Positions 26,677-33,682 of a stretch of 64,000 nt of DNA are shown here, piece by piece. Made by a program: the position numbers and the translations under genes. The stretch is taken from the NCBI GenBank assembly GCA_902500995.1, contig CABVSR010000010.1, positions 62,001 through 126,000 on the forward strand, read 5' to 3'. The notes under the pieces were generated by a model, which saw nothing but the letters and a program-made list of their open reading frames with translations, was not told where the DNA came from and made no database searches. Source of the stretch: an uncultured Nitrospira sp. (GTDB lineage: Bacteria > Nitrospirota > Nitrospiria > Nitrospirales > Nitrospiraceae). The number at the start of each line of letters is the position of its first letter. Position 1 is the first letter of the stretch.

Positions 26677-27558
26677 CTATTCCAGGCGGTAGCCAATTGG
26701 GATGCGGACAACAATGGATGCTTGATCGAGTGGATGCTGCAACTGCATGGGAGAAATGCGTGCCAGCAGGGCGGCCGCATCATGGTCGAGTGTGTCGTGT
26801 CCTGAGGAATCCACGACCTGAATATCACTGATGCGGCCATCCTCATGGACGACCGCTTGGACCACAACCTTGCCTTGCCACCGGTGCCATTTCGCTTGAG
26901 CGGGGTACCGTTTGACTTGTTCGACCTCGGTGGCGACCAGGCTGGCCAGCCACCCATAGTCGGGTTGCACCTGGCGTGAAACCGGGGTGGGTTTAAATTG
27001 CGGGGCAGCTCGTGTCACCACACGAGGGGCTTCCATCTGCGAGGGCGCCATCGTCTCATATGATTGTTCAGGCGCTTCCACCTCCGGTGGTGGCATGTGG
27101 GCCAAGGGGGCAGTGGTCCTGCTTGGCTCGTCAAGCAGGGGTTCGGTCACGGGGATCGGCGCATCTGATGAATGTTCGGCGCGCGTTGCGGCTTCGCGTG
27201 CGCTGGTGTCATGGTTGACCGGCAGCGCATGAGCATCCGCCACTGGACCCCTCTGTTCAATGACTGGATGGGACACAGCAGGAACCCGATGCGCGGCCGA
27301 CGGAGGAGGATCCGAAGACGCCTCAGCAGGGGCGGGCGCCACTGCAGCTGCTGAGGTCATGGCGGGAAGGGGCTTATCCGAACTCAACAATTCCGGCCGC
27401 GAGGCCGTCACCAAGGTGACATCCCAGTGAAATGGAGCCACCCGCGGAACCACGGAAAAGTCCGCGGCGAGGAGAATCGCCACGCAGAGCCCCGACGCAT
27501 GTACGACCATGGAGAACATCCATGCGCCCAGCGAGGTCAATGGGATCCTGAGGTTCAT
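26677..27558 (-). CDS. TonB-family energy transducer, second copy
   Basis: A 293-residue TonB protein: anchor LGAWMFSMVVHASGLCVAILLA, a Pro/Ala-rich spacer, and a C-terminal domain RYPAQAKWHRWQGKVVVQAVV with VVDSSGHDTLDHDAAALL. There are no adjacent exbB or exbD genes, so it would borrow those at 9.6-10.3 kb or elsewhere. Its start overlaps the araC stop by 4 nt, placing it in the regulator-led operon with fecI, fecR and the receptor. It is therefore probably dedicated to receptor 2. Confidence 0.92.
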   Translation of the reverse strand: MNLRIPLTSLGAWMFSMVVHASGLCVAILLAADFSVVPRVAPFHWDVTLVTASRPELLSSDKPLPAMTSAAAVAPAPAEASSDPPPSAAHRVPAVSHPVIEQRGPVADAHALPVNHDTSAREAATRAEHSSDAPIPVTEPLLDEPSRTTAPLAHMPPPEVEAPEQSYETMAPSQMEAPRVVTRAAPQFKPTPVSRQVQPDYGWLASLVATEVEQVKRYPAQAKWHRWQGKVVVQAVVHEDGRISDIQVVDSSGHDTLDHDAAALLARISPMQLQHPLDQASIVVRIPIGYRLE

Positions 27559-28073
27559 GCCATGTCCGCCTGGCGGAGTTGTTGTTTGCGATACTCCGAA
27601 GGCGAGCAGCCAATGGCCCGCTTGAAGAAGTGACTGAAGGCAAACGCGTCACTAAAGCCGACCGATTCGGCAATTTTGGTAATGGTGTGCCGTTCCTCCA
27701 ACAACATGGACGTCGCTTTGTCGAGGCGAAGCTGCTTCAGATGCTTGGAAAACGGGCGCCCCATATAACGCTGGAACACATCAGAGGCATATTTTTCGGA
27801 ATAACCGAGGAAGCGTGACAGTTCCTTCAGGGTGACCCGCTCACTGACGCGGCTCGAGAGGAATGCGCGGAGACGCTCCACCACGGCGTCCTGGCCATGC
27901 GGGTATGCGCAGTGGTTTTTCTGCGGAGTTGAGGATGCGATTGAAGCATCTCCTGCAGGACCTGATGCCTCGGCTCTGATTGTGGATAAAAGGTGAGAGG
28001 AGTACCGGAGGACTGAATGTGCAGCCTGACCGGCATATTCACCTTCGCCGTCTACGGTGTTTGTCTGAAACAT
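27555..28073 (-). CDS. AraC-family transcriptional regulator (short)
   Basis: A 172-residue protein whose C-terminal half is a complete AraC double helix-turn-helix: VTLKELSRFLGYSEKYASDVFQRYMGRPFSKHLKQLRLDKA, then HTITKIAESVGFSDAFAFSHFFKRAIGCSPSEYRKQ. The N-terminal 75 residues are short, of low complexity, and carry no recognisable ligand-binding domain. ATG 28073 follows GGGGGCGAG at 3-4 nt; an ATG at 28106 lies inside the terminator U-tract region. The regulator heads the locus 2 operon. The upstream 100 nt contain a promoter, a Fur box and an intrinsic terminator, so its expression is probably iron dependent and needs terminator read-through. Confidence 0.88.
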   Translation of the reverse strand: MFQTNTVDGEGEYAGQAAHSVLRYSSHLLSTIRAEASGPAGDASIASSTPQKNHCAYPHGQDAVVERLRAFLSSRVSERVTLKELSRFLGYSEKYASDVFQRYMGRPFSKHLKQLRLDKATSMLLEERHTITKIAESVGFSDAFAFSHFFKRAIGCSPSEYRKQQLRQADMA

Positions 28074-28083
28074 ACTCGCCCCC

Positions 28084-28120
28084 AAAAAAGAAAAGCCCAC
28101 GATCAAAGGGACCGTGGGCT
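28084..28120 (-). terminator. Intrinsic terminator / attenuator immediately before araC
   Basis: On the minus strand AGCCCACG pairs exactly with CGTGGGCT (8 bp, 28113-28120 with 28094-28101, 11-nt loop) and is followed by TTTCTTTTTT. This is a textbook intrinsic terminator. It ends about 10 nt before the araC start codon and no gene lies upstream on this strand before the divergent proA homologue. It therefore ends only transcripts begun at the promoter about 100 nt upstream. Confidence 0.85.
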
Positions 28121-28180
28121 CAGGGAATCGAATTCCTCGGGCCTCTACCGCACAAATGCAGTGAGGTTTAGTTGAATATG
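28084..28180 (-). ncRNA. Candidate Fur-controlled small RNA or araC leader RNA (about 97 nt)
   Basis: A transcript from the promoter at 28187-28214 would begin near 28180 and end at the terminator U-tract near 28084. It has no convincing open frame: the two ATGs with a GAGGA in front lie upstream of the predicted start. It contains a smaller hairpin (GGAAT-TCG-ATTCC, about 28124-28136) before the terminator stem. Size, Fur box over the -10 and 3' terminator match the architecture of RyhB/PrrF iron-sparing RNAs. The alternative is a 5' leader that attenuates araC. There is no sequence similarity to RyhB that I can claim. Confidence 0.5.
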
Positions 28181-28192
28181 GTTCTCAATATC
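28174..28192 (-). promoter_or_regulatory. Fur box over the -10 of the araC/small-RNA promoter
   Basis: The minus strand reads GATATTGAGAACCATATTC, which matches 14 of 19 positions of the classical Fur box (GATAATGATAATCATTATC). It covers the -10 hexamer and the predicted start site, the usual place for Fur repression. Fur is a known repressor of siderophore systems; binding here is inferred. Confidence 0.6.
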
Positions 28193-28214
28193 ATCCATTC
28201 CTCAGCCTTGTCAA
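28187..28214 (-). promoter_or_regulatory. Sigma-70 promoter driving the araC leader / small RNA
   Basis: A perfect -35 TTGACA (28214-28209) is followed after 16 nt by GATATT (28192-28187), or after 17 nt by ATATTG. No better pair lies closer to araC. The Fur box overlaps the -10. Confidence 0.65.
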
Positions 28215-28394
28215 GTGCCGCTTTTAAATCCCGGCCACCTTCTCGATCGCTTTTTGTGGAAAGACGCTCGGTCTTCCGTCATCGACGGGCGCGCGACGCC
28301 GCATACGGCGCATGGCCGATCTGAGCCAAGACAGCGGCTGGTAGAGGTGAGGCAAATGATGTTCCTCGCACACCAGATGCGGGCAAACCTCGCT

Positions 28395-28424
28395 TTGACT
28401 CGCAAAAAAATCGCATGGTATAGT
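28395..28424 (+). promoter_or_regulatory. Sigma-70 promoter of the proA-like gene
   Basis: TTGACT (28395-28400) and TATAGT (28419-28424) are separated by 18 nt, about 100 nt before the proA-like start and divergent from the araC promoter. Both hexamers match the consensus at five of six positions. Confidence 0.6.
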
Positions 28425-28529
28425 CCGGCGCGTGTCGTTTCGTGACATGGCTTAGGCTGATCCGACAAGTTCCTGCCTAAAAGACAATTCACCTGACGCG
28501 GACTCACCAAATCACCAATTGGGGACATA

Positions 28530-29894
28530 ATGGTTGAAGTTCCAGTGAAGCTGTACCTCGAGAAAGTGTTGAGAGCGGCGCGTGAAGCGGTGCGGCCGAC
28601 TTCTCTCCTCTCAGGCCCCGTGCGCGACAAGGCGTTACGCGATATGGCCGCTTCCATAGCGGAGGCGGAGGAGTCCATCCTGGCGGCGAACGAAAAGGAT
28701 GTCGACGCGGTCGGCAAGTCAATGACGGGATACGAAAATCGAGAACGTCTGCGCGACGCCGTGGCCAGAATTCGCATGACGGCCGATGACGTCAAACTTC
28801 TCGCGGATCGATTGCAGCACATTGCGGATCTGCCGGATCCGCTCGGTGAAGTGCTCGGGCGCCACGAAGAACCGAACGGTCTTCAGGTCAGCCGTGTTCG
28901 CGTTCCGATCGGGATCATCGGCGTCGTCTCGGAGTTGTCACCGCTGGAAACGATCGATGCGCTGGCTCTCTGCCTCAAGTCAGGCAACGTCTGTGTCTTT
29001 CGCGGCTCACCCGATTGGACCCACACCCAGCAGGTTATTGCGACCGGCTTGATCAAAGCGATGACAGAGGCTGGAATCCCGCGAGGGGCCTGTACCATCA
29101 TCGATCGCCCAGAGAAGGAAGCGGCGCTGGAGTTGATCAAATCCGGCAAGGCTCTCGATGCCATCATTCCGCGCGGCGGCGCTGGACTCAGGAAAGTGGT
29201 GCAGGAACAGGCCAAGATGCCGATCCTTTGCCATGACGGCGGCATTACGCACATTTATATCGACGATGATGTGGAGATTCCCCTTGCGCAGAATATTGTC
29301 GTGAACTCCAAGGTACAACATCCGTCGGCTCCCAATTCGCTAGATACGCTGCTGGTCCACCAGGGAATCGCGCGCCCGCTGTTGTCGGCCCTGATCCTTC
29401 GGTTACTGGACGAATTCAAAATCGACATTTACGGCTGTCCGAAAACTGTGTCCTTGATGGGGCAAATGCTCATGACGGGCCATAAGGCCGTCAAGCCGGC
29501 GCAAGAGACGGACTGGAACAAGCAATTTCAAGGGCCCAGCATGGCCATCAAGATGGTGCCGGGCTTCGACGAGGCGCTGGCCCATATTGCCCAGCATGGC
29601 CCCAGCCACACCTGCGTCATCGTGACGAAGTCGTACGAGTCCGCCATGCGCTTCAGCAAAGAAGTGGATGCCGGCTCGGTCCTGGTCAATGCCTCGTCCC
29701 GATTAAACGCAGGGGATAGCCTGGGATTCGGGGCGGACATCGGCTTGAGTTCGGCCCGCCATCACGCGCGGGGGCCGATAGGATTGAACCAACTGACCTG
29801 CGAAAAGTATGTCGTCTTCGGCAGCGGACAACTCCGGCATCCGCATCCGGTCCCGCTGGCTTATGAAGATGCCATCATGCTCAAGCGGCCGTAA
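28530..29894 (+). CDS. ProA-family aldehyde dehydrogenase homologue lacking the catalytic cysteine
   Basis: The 454-residue product is clearly of the glutamate-5-semialdehyde dehydrogenase family: EVLGRHEEPNGLQVSRVRVPIGIIGVV, IPRGGAGLRKVVQEQAKMPIL, and near the end HHARGPIGLNQLT. Active ProA uses a cysteine in the motif Q-R-P-S-x-C-N; here that segment is VQHPSAPNSLDTLLV, with proline in the cysteine position. Another ProA cysteine site (GVCHIY) is replaced by GITHIY, although a cysteine occurs a few residues earlier (PILCHDGG). A C-terminal tail (GQLRHPHPVPLAYEDAIMLKRP) adds to the usual 417 residues. Ordinary proline synthesis by this protein is therefore doubtful. It heads a set with a methyltransferase and a nucleotidyltransferase gene. 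Start ATG has GGGGA at 5 nt. Confidence 0.85.
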   Translation: MVEVPVKLYLEKVLRAAREAVRPTSLLSGPVRDKALRDMAASIAEAEESILAANEKDVDAVGKSMTGYENRERLRDAVARIRMTADDVKLLADRLQHIADLPDPLGEVLGRHEEPNGLQVSRVRVPIGIIGVVSELSPLETIDALALCLKSGNVCVFRGSPDWTHTQQVIATGLIKAMTEAGIPRGACTIIDRPEKEAALELIKSGKALDAIIPRGGAGLRKVVQEQAKMPILCHDGGITHIYIDDDVEIPLAQNIVVNSKVQHPSAPNSLDTLLVHQGIARPLLSALILRLLDEFKIDIYGCPKTVSLMGQMLMTGHKAVKPAQETDWNKQFQGPSMAIKMVPGFDEALAHIAQHGPSHTCVIVTKSYESAMRFSKEVDAGSVLVNASSRLNAGDSLGFGADIGLSSARHHARGPIGLNQLTCEKYVVFGSGQLRHPHPVPLAYEDAIMLKRP

Positions 29895-29932
29895 CGTACG
29901 TCTCGTGATGGTTCTCCCGGCAAGAGGATCCA

Positions 29933-31153
29933 GTGCCTGGTGCCCCGAACGATGAACGTCAAACGGCCCTCCGCGCGCATCTCGCCTGGTGGGGACTTCG
30001 GCACATCGAATCTGATGCCGCCTACTTCGCATGGCAGCGGGACGTCTTCACGCCGCAAGAACTCGAGACGCTGCACCGGTCCATTGAGGCGAAACGCGTC
30101 GCTGCCAACGGTCCCGCCGCGGACATCGCGTTTTACGATCTGACAGCAAAGCTCCAGTCCGTTCCGGCCCTCTACAGTCAGCGCTATGAATATTACCTCG
30201 AGGTCGGTTCGCGGATTGCGGGACGGCTCGAGAATGCCGGGACGATTCTCGACGTCGGTTGCGGGATTGGGATTCTGACGACCTTCTATGCCAAACAGTG
30301 CCCTGGGGCGACAGTGCTCGGTCTCGATCGTTCGCCGGCCTCCATCGCGCTCGCGCGGCAGCGAGCGCAGGAATTGGCGTTGACCAACCTTCGTTTCGAA
30401 TGTCTGGATATTGATCGACAGAATCCCGCCGGCCGGTTCGATGTCATCATTGCGACGCATACGTTGCTTCAGGCCGAGCAGGACCCCGGCCTTCCCAGTT
30501 CAGACTGGCGAAGTTTCACACGTGCCTGTGACACCAGCGCCCAACAGCTGTTTGAGCAACGGACCGGAGTCGGGCCTCGATTGGATCGGCTGCGCGACGC
30601 GCTATCGCCAAACGGCCGATTGATCCTGTTCGAAAAGACCAGGCAGCTCGCGCGTCGCATTCCCTTTCAGCGAGCCCTGGCGGAGCGTGGCCTTGCGTTA
30701 CTCTTCCCGCCGGAGCCGATCCGTTATCGTTCCATCGAAGAGGTGACGGATGACGGTCCTTTGTATGTGACCGGTGTGGCTGCTTCAGCGAAGGTCCTCC
30801 CGTGGGATGAGCAGCCCGAATTGGACGGGAGTCCTCCATTCAGTGTGACGCAGCTGCGTGCCGTTCGAGTGGATCGCGATCAGCCCTTGTACGAAAACCA
30901 CGAGTCTTCTGCCCAGCAGGCCTGGTCGCATCTTCCCTCAAAACAGGTCGTGGCGCAGATCACGAGGACAGAAACGGATGGACGGCAGTTTCATGTCGAG
31001 TGGGGGCGGACTGCCGAGTTCGTCTATCTGTATTGCGCCAATACGTTCGACCAGCGCCAACTGGTCGTGGTCGACCAAGCCCGGTCGGCGATGGTCGAAA
31101 CCTACTATCGGGAAATTGTCGGCGAGCCCTCTGCGAATGAACAAAGGACGTGA
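29933..31153 (+). CDS. SAM-dependent class I methyltransferase
   Basis: A 406-residue protein whose residues 100-200 form a Rossmann methyltransferase fold: ILDVGCGIGILTTFYAKQC (motif I), VLGLDRSPASIALARQRA (motif II region), FECLDIDRQNPAGRFDVIIATHTLL. The first 90 residues are a helical segment and the C-terminal 130 residues (HVEWGRTAEFVYLYCANTFDQRQLVVVDQ) have beta-rich character that I do not recognise. The acceptor is unknown. The start is GTG with AGAGGA in front, 38 nt after the proA-like stop; the stop meets the next gene, so the three are co-transcribed. Confidence 0.82.
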   Translation: MPGAPNDERQTALRAHLAWWGLRHIESDAAYFAWQRDVFTPQELETLHRSIEAKRVAANGPAADIAFYDLTAKLQSVPALYSQRYEYYLEVGSRIAGRLENAGTILDVGCGIGILTTFYAKQCPGATVLGLDRSPASIALARQRAQELALTNLRFECLDIDRQNPAGRFDVIIATHTLLQAEQDPGLPSSDWRSFTRACDTSAQQLFEQRTGVGPRLDRLRDALSPNGRLILFEKTRQLARRIPFQRALAERGLALLFPPEPIRYRSIEEVTDDGPLYVTGVAASAKVLPWDEQPELDGSPPFSVTQLRAVRVDRDQPLYENHESSAQQAWSHLPSKQVVAQITRTETDGRQFHVEWGRTAEFVYLYCANTFDQRQLVVVDQARSAMVETYYREIVGEPSANEQRT

Positions 31154-31155
31154 CG

Positions 31156-32001
31156 ATGAACGACCCGAATGATGATCGCAAGGCTGCACAACAGATCCCT
31201 CTAGAAGTCGTGGGACTCGTGCCGGCTGCGGGAATGGCCACAAGGCTGCAGCCGTTTCCCTGCAGCAAGGAAGTCTTTCCCGTCGGCTTTACCGTAGATG
31301 AGAAGAGTGGCTTGCCACGCCCGAAAGTGGCGGCACAGTACCTGCTGGAGAAATTCAGGGTGGCCGGCATCACGAAGGCGTTCATGGTGATCAAAGCCGG
31401 CAAGTGGGATATCCCCAACTATTTCCGGGAGGGCGACGTGATCGGTCTCTCGCTGGCCTATCTCGTGATCGCCGGATCTCTGGGGCCACCTGATACCCTC
31501 GACCGCGCGTATCCGTTTATCGAACAGAAACGCGTGGCGTTTGGATTTCCGGATATTCTGTTCGGGCCCGACGATGCTTATGCACGGTTGATCCAACGGC
31601 AGGAAGACACGGGAGCGGATGTGGTGCTCGGCTTGCATTTGATTGAGGATCCGCGTGTCTGGGACATGGCGGATTGTGACGAAGGAGGCCGCGTCCGTGA
31701 TCTCGTCATGAAACCCGCCTCGACCACCCTCACCCACGGCTGGTGCTGCGCCGTCTGGACGCCTCGATTCTCGGCCTTTCTCCACGAGTTTCTCCGCGCC
31801 GACGACACCAAGCAGAACATGAGCCGGTTGGCCAACCGCGCCAATGACCCGAGCGGGGACTTGGCGGTGGGGGTGGTGTTGCAGGCGGCCCTCAAAGGGG
31901 GACTCGTCGTGCAAAGCGTCAAGTTCCCCGGCGAGCGCTACTTAGACATCGGCACGCCGGAGAATCTACTCAAGGCCGTCCGGGGGCTGGACAATCAGTA
32001 A
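31156..32001 (+). CDS. Sugar-phosphate nucleotidyltransferase-like protein
   Basis: The N-terminus has the nucleotidyltransferase signature GLVPAAGMATRLQPFPCSKEVFPVG (the G-G-x-G-T-R-L loop is varied here: AAGMATRL), followed by RPKVAAQYLLEKFRVAGITKAFMVI. Later landmarks are FGPDDAYARLIQRQEDTGADVVLG and YLDIGTPENLLKAV, as in glucose-1-phosphate thymidylyl- or uridylyltransferases. 281 residues is normal for the RmlA-like group. ATG 31156 has AAAGGA at 7 nt; a GTG at 31150 overlaps the upstream stop. What sugar it activates cannot be read. Confidence 0.8.
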   Translation: MNDPNDDRKAAQQIPLEVVGLVPAAGMATRLQPFPCSKEVFPVGFTVDEKSGLPRPKVAAQYLLEKFRVAGITKAFMVIKAGKWDIPNYFREGDVIGLSLAYLVIAGSLGPPDTLDRAYPFIEQKRVAFGFPDILFGPDDAYARLIQRQEDTGADVVLGLHLIEDPRVWDMADCDEGGRVRDLVMKPASTTLTHGWCCAVWTPRFSAFLHEFLRADDTKQNMSRLANRANDPSGDLAVGVVLQAALKGGLVVQSVKFPGERYLDIGTPENLLKAVRGLDNQ

Positions 32002-32093
32002 GTCACTCTGAACCTGCCCGCCGCACCGATGTCTTCCGCACAGCTGGTTCAGACGTACGATGGGCGGGCCACGACGTCATCTAAGAAAGGCAG

Positions 32094-32567
32094 CTATTCG
32101 AGCGGTTTCAAAGCCATCTGGTTCGGTATCACATAACTCAAGGGCCACACCCGCGTAATCAGGTCGGGATGATTCCCGCCAGAGAGCTGGACCTTGACAT
32201 AGTTGCCGGCTAGGAATGTGACGGTGGCCGGTTCAATTTTCACGAAGACCGTTTCTTTCTCGCGGACATGCAGATTGATATTTTCCGCTGATATCGCCAA
32301 TTCCGGTGACCATTTGACATGCAGAATGTATGAGCCTGCTGGAAGGCTGATCCAGGTAAATTCTTTCGAGGCGAGGTCGACCACCTTTTGGTTGTTGATA
32401 AACACCGAGGCTTTGCGAAGCATCGGCGGAGAATCGGGCCGATAGATATAGAGCACGGTTTGATCCGCCGTTGGTGTCGGTGCATCTTGAAAGGGGACGC
32501 GAGAGAAGCATCCCGGCAGCCCCACCAAGCACAGGGATAGTATGAGGCTCGACAAGGGATAGAACAT
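32094..32567 (-). CDS. DUF2846-like lipoprotein
   Basis: A lipoprotein signal (SLILSLCLVGLPGCFS) with a lipobox cysteine precedes a beta-sandwich-type domain: VLYIYRPDSPPMLRKASVFINNQKVVDLASKEFTWISLPAGSYIL, the pattern of DUF2846 proteins. 157 residues. Function is unknown; the family is periplasmic or outer-membrane anchored. It is the last minus-strand gene of the CHAT cluster, 207 nt beyond the secreted protein. Confidence 0.72.
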   Translation of the reverse strand: MFYPLSSLILSLCLVGLPGCFSRVPFQDAPTPTADQTVLYIYRPDSPPMLRKASVFINNQKVVDLASKEFTWISLPAGSYILHVKWSPELAISAENINLHVREKETVFVKIEPATVTFLAGNYVKVQLSGGNHPDLITRVWPLSYVIPNQMALKPLE

Positions 32568-32774
32568 TGGACGTTGCCTCCCAGAGAGACGCCTTGTATT
32601 ACGAGGTGGGACGGCCCGGCGTTATCTCTAAATGTCTCTATCGTCGTGGAAAAATTGAAATTAAAAGGGGGTAGGAGTTGTTCGGAAAGAACTTGGCGTC
32701 AAGAAGGAACTTATTCCTGACAGTATTTTCGTCGCAGCCCACGTGGGATGTGCGAACACCGCTTCTCGTATCCC

Positions 32775-33599
32775 TCACTCTCCATGAAACAGCTTCCGGC
32801 ATTCCAACAACAGATAGACCGGCCGGGTATGCTTCTCTTTCTTGTCAGGAACATGGCCGATTGCTGCGCCGGTCACGACCATGCCCGGCGGGCACTGCCA
32901 ATCATAACTGCCCCTGAGCCCACCTAATCCAAACGCATCCGGCACTCTGGGGCTCACTTGAATGGATGCCGGATCTTTTCCCTTCGATCCGTTTTCATGA
33001 ATATCCGCTGCCGTCGCATGTTCGAGGCCCACCTGGAGGAGGCTCTCGCGAAATTGCAGCTTGTTGTAGACCTCGTGTAAACCCATGGCGAGCCGGTCCG
33101 CCGGCACCGTGGTTTCGAAGAGAGTGCCGTCTTTTTCGTAGTTGAACAGAAACTTGCTCTTCTCCGAACGAGCGCCGAGGGTGCCGTCTGCCTGCAATTC
33201 CCGGCAGGAAAACCGGAACGACTCCCACGTGCGGTTGTTCACTTCCACGATATGAAGCCCGGAGAGCACACCATCCGAAAACATCTCCAGGCAGGACACG
33301 AACGGGCTTTCGACGACTTTATCCTTCGCATACTCCAGATCGTTGCAGCCCACATACACGGAGCCGACGAGTCCCGGATACGGAAGATTTTTCGGCACGC
33401 AGCCGGCGATCACATAGATGCGGAAATCGCCCCAGGTATATTGGGGATTGCTGTCATCCAAGGGGTTGGAGGCAATAGCATAGCCGCTTCCCGGCCGAAC
33501 GGCTGCCGTTCCGGCTGAAACAGAAGCGACCGATCCAAGGAGCGCGGCACTTAATACCAGAAGCAAAGCTGCGCTCAGCGCTATTAGCCGTGTGGTCAT
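32775..33599 (-). CDS. Secreted protein of unknown function
   Basis: From ATG 33599 (GGGAGG at 8 nt) the 274-residue product starts with a signal peptide (LIALSAALLLVLSAALLGSVASVSA). The mature part has many aromatic and cysteine residues (CVPKNLPYPGLVGSVYVGC, SCLEMFSDGVLSGLHIVEV, FRFSCRELQADG, WQCPPGMVVTGAAIG, LLLECRKL) that could form disulfides. An ATG at 33686 overlaps the CHAT stop (ATGA) and would give a 29-residue basic leader before the signal sequence. I do not recognise the family. The context suggests a secreted partner of the CHAT protein. Confidence 0.7.
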   Translation of the reverse strand: MTTRLIALSAALLLVLSAALLGSVASVSAGTAAVRPGSGYAIASNPLDDSNPQYTWGDFRIYVIAGCVPKNLPYPGLVGSVYVGCNDLEYAKDKVVESPFVSCLEMFSDGVLSGLHIVEVNNRTWESFRFSCRELQADGTLGARSEKSKFLFNYEKDGTLFETTVPADRLAMGLHEVYNKLQFRESLLQVGLEHATAADIHENGSKGKDPASIQVSPRVPDAFGLGGLRGSYDWQCPPGMVVTGAAIGHVPDKKEKHTRPVYLLLECRKLFHGE

Positions 33600-33682
33600 C
33601 CGACGTGCCTCCCATCTCAGCGCGCGGGAGAGGTTCTCCGGCGCAGTTCGACAACTCCTCCGGCGCATCGTCATCGCCCCGC

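Noticed and set aside
28123-28155. tRNA-like look of the sequence before araC (TTCGATTCC in a hairpin)
   Set aside because: The T-arm does not pair as a 5-bp stem with a 7-nt loop, and no acceptor stem or anticodon arm can be drawn; it is a simple GGAAT-TCG-ATTCC hairpin.
28155-28200. Leader peptide (MDDIENHIQLN...) upstream of araC
   Set aside because: Its ATG lies upstream of the predicted transcription start, within the promoter spacer, so it would not be translated from this transcript.
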